Below, in pieces: positions 59,253 through 64,000 of a stretch of DNA of 64,000 nt (position 1 is the stretch's first letter; the number at the start of each line of letters is the position of its first letter). The notes below the pieces were generated by a model that saw nothing but the letters and a program-made list of their open reading frames with translations, did not search any database and was not told the DNA's origin. This DNA is from Pseudomonas sp. GCEP-101 (GTDB taxonomy: Bacteria > Pseudomonadota > Gammaproteobacteria > Pseudomonadales > Pseudomonadaceae), in assembly GCF_025133575.1 (NCBI RefSeq), contig NZ_CP104011.1, positions 5,402,965 through 5,466,964 on the forward strand, in the 5' to 3' direction. A program made the translations under genes and the position numbers.

Positions 59253-60112
59253 TGTTCCGCGAGTCGCTGCATGACGGTTACGCGCAGGCGCTGACCGTCG
59301 ACGAGCCGATCTACCAGGGCCACACCGGCCAGCAGGAAGTACAGGTATTCCGCAACCGCCGATTCGGCCGCGTGCTGACGCTGGACGGCGTGGTGCAGAC
59401 CACCGAGGCCGACGAGTTCGTCTACCACGAGATGCTCGCCCATGTGCCGATCCTCGCCCATGGCGCGGTGCGCCGCGTGCTGGTGATCGGCGTGGGCGAC
59501 GGTGGCATCCTGCGGGAAATCGTCCGCCATGCCGGCATCGAGGAGATCGTCGCGGTGGAGATCGACCCGCAGGTGGTCGCGCTGTGCCGCGACCTGCTGC
59601 CGCTGCACTCGGCCGGCGCGCTGGACGACCCACGCCTCACGCTGATCTACGCCGATGGCCTGGAGTACCTGGCGCAGAGCCGCGAGACCTTCGACCTGAT
59701 CCTCTGCGATTCCACCGACCCGGGCGGCCCGGCGGCCAGCCTGTTCAGCGACGCCTTCTACCGCAATTGCCAACAGCGCCTGGGCACCGGCGGTATCCTC
59801 GCCACGCAGAACGGCGTGCCCTTCCTCCAGCCGGAGGAACTGGGCGGCACGGCGCGGCGGCTGGCGGACAACTTCGCCGACTGGGGCTTCTTCCATGCCG
59901 CGGTGCCGACCTACATCGGTGGCAGCATGGCCTTCGGCTGGGCCTCCAACAGCGAGAAAGTGCGGCGCACCGATCTGGATACGCTGCGCCAGCGCTTCGC
60001 GAAAAGCGCCCTGGTGACCCGTTACTACACGCCCGAGGTGCACCAGGCCGCGTTCGCCCTGCCGCGCTACATGCTCGACCTGATCGAGGCGGGGCTTCAG
60101 CGCGACAGCTGA
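59252..60112 (+). CDS. speE: Spermidine synthase (polyamine aminopropyltransferase)
   Basis: A 286-residue aminopropyltransferase, full length for the family. Motifs are DEFVYHEMLAHVPI, the dcSAM-binding loop VLVIGVGDGGILREIVRH, acidic EIDPQVV, and the catalytic/putrescine site LILCDSTDPGGPAASLFS. It transfers the propylamine group of decarboxylated SAM to putrescine, releasing methylthioadenosine that feeds the salvage pathway containing mtnB. No speD is adjacent. It ends 16 bp inside the convergent DUF3574 gene. Confidence 0.95.
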   Translation: MFRESLHDGYAQALTVDEPIYQGHTGQQEVQVFRNRRFGRVLTLDGVVQTTEADEFVYHEMLAHVPILAHGAVRRVLVIGVGDGGILREIVRHAGIEEIVAVEIDPQVVALCRDLLPLHSAGALDDPRLTLIYADGLEYLAQSRETFDLILCDSTDPGGPAASLFSDAFYRNCQQRLGTGGILATQNGVPFLQPEELGGTARRLADNFADWGFFHAAVPTYIGGSMAFGWASNSEKVRRTDLDTLRQRFAKSALVTRYYTPEVHQAAFALPRYMLDLIEAGLQRDS

Positions 60113-60549
60113 GGGTTATCCAGGCGCTGCGGCGTCCAGTCCGGGTCGCGGGCGCGAACCGGGCTGCTGACCTGCAGCACTGCTGTGCCGAAGCGTTTCT
60201 TGAAGTCCGCGCCGATCTGCGCCAGCGCCTGGCGGGTGTAGGGGTTGTCGGCGTGGATGAGGATGAGCAGGCGCGACGGCAGCTTCTCCGGCCCGCCGCT
60301 GGGCCCGCGCCACTGGCCATGCAGGTCGAGCCAGCTGAGGCCATCGGGGAAGCGCGGCGTCACCTCGCGGGCAAGGAAGTCCTCCCACTGCGACAGTTCC
60401 ACCGCCTCCAGGTACAACTCGGTACGCAGCATGCGCCGGCTGCCGGCTTCACCGCTGGCACTGGCCGCCTCCTCGTTCAGCCACAGCGCGACCAGGGCCG
60501 CCAGCAACACGGCCACGGCGCCGTTGCGCCAGAGCGTTTTCGCGCGCAT
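60097..60549 (-). CDS. DUF3574-family protein with N-terminal anchor
   Basis: A 150-residue paralogue of the lipoprotein at 58794. An uncleaved-looking hydrophobic segment (VAVLLAALVALWLNEEAASA) replaces the lipobox; the DUF3574 core is MLRTELYLEAVELSQWEDFL, VTPRFPDGLSWLDLHGQWRG and RLLILIHADNPYT. The start overlaps the permease stop by one base (TGATG) and the stop overlaps the speE end by 16 bp. Two paralogues flanking one gene on opposite strands suggests an inverted duplication or a conserved partnership. Confidence 0.86.
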   Translation of the reverse strand: MRAKTLWRNGAVAVLLAALVALWLNEEAASASGEAGSRRMLRTELYLEAVELSQWEDFLAREVTPRFPDGLSWLDLHGQWRGPSGGPEKLPSRLLILIHADNPYTRQALAQIGADFKKRFGTAVLQVSSPVRARDPDWTPQRLDNPQLSR

Positions 60550-61925
60550 CAGGCGCCCTCCTCCGTCCAGCCTTCGACAGGCACCGCCCGCGGTCGCAGA
60601 ATCAGCTGCAGCACGGCGCCGAGCGCCAGCACCGCCACGCCCAGCAGCGCGCCCCAACCCACATAGGCGACGCTGGAATACAGCATGTACAGGCACACCG
60701 CGAGGAAGCCCAGCGGCAGCCATGGGTAGAGCGGCACGCGGATCGGCCGGGGCACGTCCGGGTGGCGGCGGCGCAGGACGATCAGCGCCATGCTGCTCAG
60801 GCTGAGGAACAGCCAGTACACCGGGGTCATGTATTCGACCATGGTGTTGAAGCCGTGGCCGCTCCAGCCGCCGACCGCGATCAGCAGCAGCGCCACCACG
60901 CCTTCGGCCAGCAACGCGGCGCGCGGCACGCCGTGGCGCACGTCCCAGCGGCCGAGCACGCCGAGGGCGGGAACGTCGCGCGCGGCAGCAAAGGTGGTGC
61001 GACTGCCGACGATCAGCGTGGAGTTGATGCTGGCGACGGCGGACACCACCACCACCGCCATGATCAGGCCGATGCCCGGTGCGCCAAAGGCCAACCCCAG
61101 CAGCTCCAGCGCCGGCGCGCCGCTGGCGGCCAGGCCGTCGAAGCCCAGGCCGCGGATGAAGGCCCAGTTCAGCGCCAGGTAGATCAGTAGCAAGGCGGTC
61201 AGCGCACCGAGCATGGCGGTGAAGATGCCCCGGCGGTTGTCACGCAGCTCCGCCGACAGGGTCGCGGCATCGCTCCAGCCGCCGAAGGCGAGGAACACGT
61301 AGATCAGCGCGGCGGAGAAACCGGCGACGCCCACCTGCTCCGGCTCCACCGGCGCCACGGGGAGCGGCACGAAGCCGCGCCACTCCAGCCACAGCCCGGC
61401 ACCGACGATGCCGAGGAAACCGGTGGCCACCAGGGCGACCAGGCCGGCCTGGGTGCCGAGGCTGACCCGCCAGCCGATCAGGTTGAGCGCCACCAGTGCG
61501 GCGACCAGCGCGCCCGCCAGCAGCACGTTGCCGAGCTGGCCGAGGCCAAGCAGGGCGCTGAAATGGTCGGCGAAGAGGAAGGCCATCAAGGCGATCCAGC
61601 CGGTGTGCAGGATGGCGAAGCGCGACCAGGCAAAGAGGAAGCCCACCCGCTGGCCATAGGCACGTTCGAGGAAGTGGTAGTCGCCGCCGGGATGGGCGAA
61701 GGCCGAGGCCATCTCCACGTAGCACAGCGCACCGACCATGGACAGCAGGCCGCCAAGCACCCACACCCCGTAGAAGTATTCCTGCCCGACGTTGAGCGCC
61801 ACGGTGGGCGCGGTTTTCAGGATGTCACTGGTGATCACCATGCCCAGCGTCAGCAGCAGCGCGTGGACCGCGCCCAGGTGCCGGCGCGGGCCGGCCGGCT
61901 TGTCAGCGGCGAAGTTGTCAGCCAT
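60549..61925 (-). CDS. APC-family amino-acid/polyamine permease
   Basis: A 458-residue inner-membrane transporter with about twelve helices. Near helix 1 it reads LGMVITSDILKTAPTVALNV in place of the usual G-x-G-x-G-x-F, and helix 3 reads GGDYHFLERAYGQRVGFLFA, typical of the amino acid-polyamine-organocation superfamily. The start at 61925 has GGAGCC upstream. It is upstream of, and coupled to, the DUF3574 gene. Next to a spermidine synthase it may move a polyamine or related amine, but the substrate is not shown by sequence. Confidence 0.91.
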   Translation of the reverse strand: MADNFAADKPAGPRRHLGAVHALLLTLGMVITSDILKTAPTVALNVGQEYFYGVWVLGGLLSMVGALCYVEMASAFAHPGGDYHFLERAYGQRVGFLFAWSRFAILHTGWIALMAFLFADHFSALLGLGQLGNVLLAGALVAALVALNLIGWRVSLGTQAGLVALVATGFLGIVGAGLWLEWRGFVPLPVAPVEPEQVGVAGFSAALIYVFLAFGGWSDAATLSAELRDNRRGIFTAMLGALTALLLIYLALNWAFIRGLGFDGLAASGAPALELLGLAFGAPGIGLIMAVVVVSAVASINSTLIVGSRTTFAAARDVPALGVLGRWDVRHGVPRAALLAEGVVALLLIAVGGWSGHGFNTMVEYMTPVYWLFLSLSSMALIVLRRRHPDVPRPIRVPLYPWLPLGFLAVCLYMLYSSVAYVGWGALLGVAVLALGAVLQLILRPRAVPVEGWTEEGA

Positions 61926-61982
61926 GAGTCGGCTCCGCAAAGGTAGCCGGGCCGCCGTGCGGCCCGGTTGCAACGACAGCGA

Positions 61983-64000
61983 TCAGAACGAATAGCTCGC
62001 GCGGGCGTAGTAGTAGGCACCGTTGGAGCCGATCGGCGAGAGCACGTCGTACGGCAGGTTGCCGCCGTAGTTGATCTCGGAGCTGGAGCGTTCCGGATAG
62101 TTGTCGGTGAGGTTGTTGCCGCCCACCGCCAGGCTGAACTGCGGGGTGAACTTGTAGGCCACCTCGGCATCCAGCTGCCACACCGCGCCGTAGGTCTGCT
62201 CCGGGTGGTAGCCATCGCCGAAGTCGAACACGCGGGTGGTCTCGCCCTGCCGGGTCAGGCGGCCGAGCAGGTTCCACTGCGCATCGCTCCAGGTGGTGGT
62301 GAGGATGAAGCGATCCTTGGGCGCGGCGTCGGTTAGGGTGTTGCGCTCTTCCACGCCCACCAGCGCGTCTTCGCCAATGCCCAGGTCGGAGAGCTGCTGC
62401 GGAGTGCCCTTGGTGCTGCGCACCTTGGTGTGGTTGTAGGTGTACGCGGTGGTCACGCCCAGTTGCCCGCCGACGAAGGGCTGGTGGTAGTTGAGCACCA
62501 GCTCGGCGCCGTCGGTGCGGGTGTCGGCGGCGTTGGTGAAGAAGTTCACGTCATGCACGCCGGCCACGCCGAAGTTGTCCTGGATGAACTGCTCCATGGC
62601 GTCGCTGCCGATGCGCTGGGACAGGGTGATGCGGTCGTCGACGTCGATGCGGAACACGTCGAAGGACAGGTCGAAGCGATCGTTCAGTTGCGCGGTCAGG
62701 CCCAGGCTGAAGTTCTTCGCGGTTTCCGGGTCGAGCTTCTCGGCGCCCAGCGCGCGGGCGATCGGGTCGTTCACCGAGAGCACGCGAATGTCGGTAAGCG
62801 TGCCGCCGTCGCCGAAGTTGCTGGTGGTGTTCTGGAAGCCCACCTGGGCCAGCGACGGCGCGCGGAAGTTGGTGGACGCCGCGCCGCGCAACGCCAGCAC
62901 CGGGGTCAGCTGGTAGCGTCCGCTGAGCTTGCCGGTGAGCTTGCTGCCGGCATCGTCGTAGCGCTCCCAGCGCGCGGCAGCATCGACGAAGAACTGGTCG
63001 GTGAGGTCGCCCGAGAGGTCCACGTAGGTGCCGAAGACGTTGCGGTCGATGTCCACCTCTTCGCTCGGCCGCAGGCCGCTGGCGCCATCCGCGCCGACGC
63101 CGTAGTACGACGCCGGGTCGCCGGCGGTGGTGATGTAGTTCTCGTAGCGGTATTCGCCCCCCAGGGCCAGGACGAAGGGCCGCCCGGCCAGGCTCAGCTC
63201 GCGGCTGAGGTCGAGGTTGGCGACGCTCTGGCGCAGCTCGTAGTCGCCGGTGTCGAAGCGGGTCGGCGTGTCGTCGCCCAGGGACGGGTTGAGGGTGCGC
63301 CGGGTGGAGGATTCGAAGCGGTTGCGACCGTGGGTGACGCTGGCGTCGTAGTCCCAGGTGTCGGCGATCAGGCCCTTGTAGCCAAGGGTGGCGGAGAGGT
63401 CGGTGTTGTCGCCCAGGGATTGCGGCAGGTAGCCGTTGGGGTAGATCTCCGGGTGCTCGTCCGGGTAGCGGTAGAACTCCGCGCCGGTGGTGTGACGCTC
63501 GTTGTACAGGCCGAAGGAGTAAAGCTTGCCGCCGCCCAGGGCGAGGTCGCCGTTGAACCAGGCGTTAACGTCGCGGGCCAGACCATCGCCCATCACGTAG
63601 TTGCGCTGCCCGGGGGTATCGGCGAAGCCGTCGTAGCCGGCGCGGTTGGTCGGCTCGCGGTTGATGAACTCGGCGCCGCCGCGGATGAAGCCATCCTCGC
63701 CCAGGCGCGTACCGGCCTTGGCGGCAGTATAGGAGTTCTGCCCGTCGGTGGTGGTCTTGTCGATGGCGTCCTGGTGGGTGTGGTAGGCGCCGTAGCTGGT
63801 GGTCACTTCGCCGCCTTCCGGGGCGTCGTCGAGGATGATGTTGATCACCCCGGCGATGGCGTCGGAGCCGTACTGCGCGCCGGCGCCGTCGCGCAGCACT
63901 TCGATGCGCTTGATGGCGCTGATGGGGATCGAGTTGAAGTCCACCGGGGCGGTGCCGCGGCCGATCTTCGAGGAGTCGTTGACCAGCGCGGAGGTGTGCT
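61983..64000 (-). CDS. TonB-dependent outer-membrane receptor (5' end cut by window edge)
   Basis: The C-terminal 672 residues of a TonB-dependent receptor; the frame is open to base 64000 with no start. The end of the plug is visible (RIEVLRDGAGAQYGSDAIAG, VINIIL) followed by the barrel, ending YARASYSF with the usual terminal Phe. The plug sequence with DGAGAQYGSDAIAGVI is typical of the large family of receptors for non-siderophore substrates as well as iron complexes. It lies 57 bp upstream of the APC permease on the same strand, so the two could form an outer-plus-inner membrane uptake route. Confidence 0.93.
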   Translation of the reverse strand, partial: HTSALVNDSSKIGRGTAPVDFNSIPISAIKRIEVLRDGAGAQYGSDAIAGVINIILDDAPEGGEVTTSYGAYHTHQDAIDKTTTDGQNSYTAAKAGTRLGEDGFIRGGAEFINREPTNRAGYDGFADTPGQRNYVMGDGLARDVNAWFNGDLALGGGKLYSFGLYNERHTTGAEFYRYPDEHPEIYPNGYLPQSLGDNTDLSATLGYKGLIADTWDYDASVTHGRNRFESSTRRTLNPSLGDDTPTRFDTGDYELRQSVANLDLSRELSLAGRPFVLALGGEYRYENYITTAGDPASYYGVGADGASGLRPSEEVDIDRNVFGTYVDLSGDLTDQFFVDAAARWERYDDAGSKLTGKLSGRYQLTPVLALRGAASTNFRAPSLAQVGFQNTTSNFGDGGTLTDIRVLSVNDPIARALGAEKLDPETAKNFSLGLTAQLNDRFDLSFDVFRIDVDDRITLSQRIGSDAMEQFIQDNFGVAGVHDVNFFTNAADTRTDGAELVLNYHQPFVGGQLGVTTAYTYNHTKVRSTKGTPQQLSDLGIGEDALVGVEERNTLTDAAPKDRFILTTTWSDAQWNLLGRLTRQGETTRVFDFGDGYHPEQTYGAVWQLDAEVAYKFTPQFSLAVGGNNLTDNYPERSSSEINYGGNLPYDVLSPIGSNGAYYYARASYSF

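Overview
This 64 kb window is a GC-rich chromosomal segment that I read as a Pseudomonas genome, probably near the P. aeruginosa / P. nitroreducens / P. citronellolis group. The evidence is high GC with strong third-position GC bias, dispersed REP-type palindromes built on GTAGGAGCG...CGCGAA, an orphan VgrG/Tle1 type VI island, a HemN gene with an Anr-like box, and Ohr, FabF/HxlR and mtnB genes typical of the genus. No tRNA, rRNA, CRISPR array, insertion sequence or prophage was seen. Species assignment is inference.

Layout. 1-6.5 kb: a LysR gene cut by the window edge and divergent from an EamA transporter, a methyltransferase, two divergent lower-GC lipoproteins, a DyP peroxidase and a HAD hydrolase. 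6.5-11.3 kb: minus-strand genes for two exported alpha/beta hydrolases, an exported EHN-type epoxide hydrolase, an SDR and a cytochrome P460. 11.3-18.3 kb: a multi-PAS histidine kinase, a receiver-only regulator and a FixJ-type regulator, facing a 956-residue winged-helix/ATPase regulator. 18.4-31.4 kb: Ohr with a sigma-region-2-like partner, a creatininase-family amidohydrolase, a DMT exporter divergent from two overlapping LysR genes, a 286-bp-period tandem duplication, GST, a three-module flavoprotein/ferredoxin fusion, an AraC regulator, and fabF divergent from an HxlR regulator around a palindrome. 31.6-33.0 kb: hemN.

33.2-45.6 kb: a nine-gene minus-strand type VI island in the order vgrG, DUF4123 adaptor, DUF3304, Tle1-like lipase, DUF3304, PAAR, membrane protein, IcmF/TssM-like protein lacking a Walker A, and a four-fold zinc-ribbon protein. 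Most junctions overlap. The set looks like a spike-loaded phospholipase with two immunity candidates, plus an unusual membrane module. No sheath, baseplate or Hcp genes are present, so it must use an apparatus encoded elsewhere.

46.3-49.4 kb: two diguanylate cyclases, one with and one without the inhibitory RxxD site. 49.4-56.9 kb: mtnB, then a six-gene plus-strand operon: THI5/NMT1-like binding protein, APH-fold kinase, two-domain rhodanese, TonB receptor, PnuC-family permease and a HutC-type GntR regulator. A perfect TTGGTATATACCAA palindrome in front of it fits the HutC operator consensus. I infer a self-regulated uptake and kinase-trapping system for a small vitamin-like molecule. 57.0-58.4 kb: a 53-residue ORF and an XRE-cupin regulator converge on an extraordinary 171-residue protein that is about 44% methionine with 14 cysteines, probably a soft-metal (Cu(I)) binder. 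58.8-64 kb: spermidine synthase flanked by two DUF3574 paralogues, an amino-acid/polyamine permease and a TonB receptor cut by the right edge.
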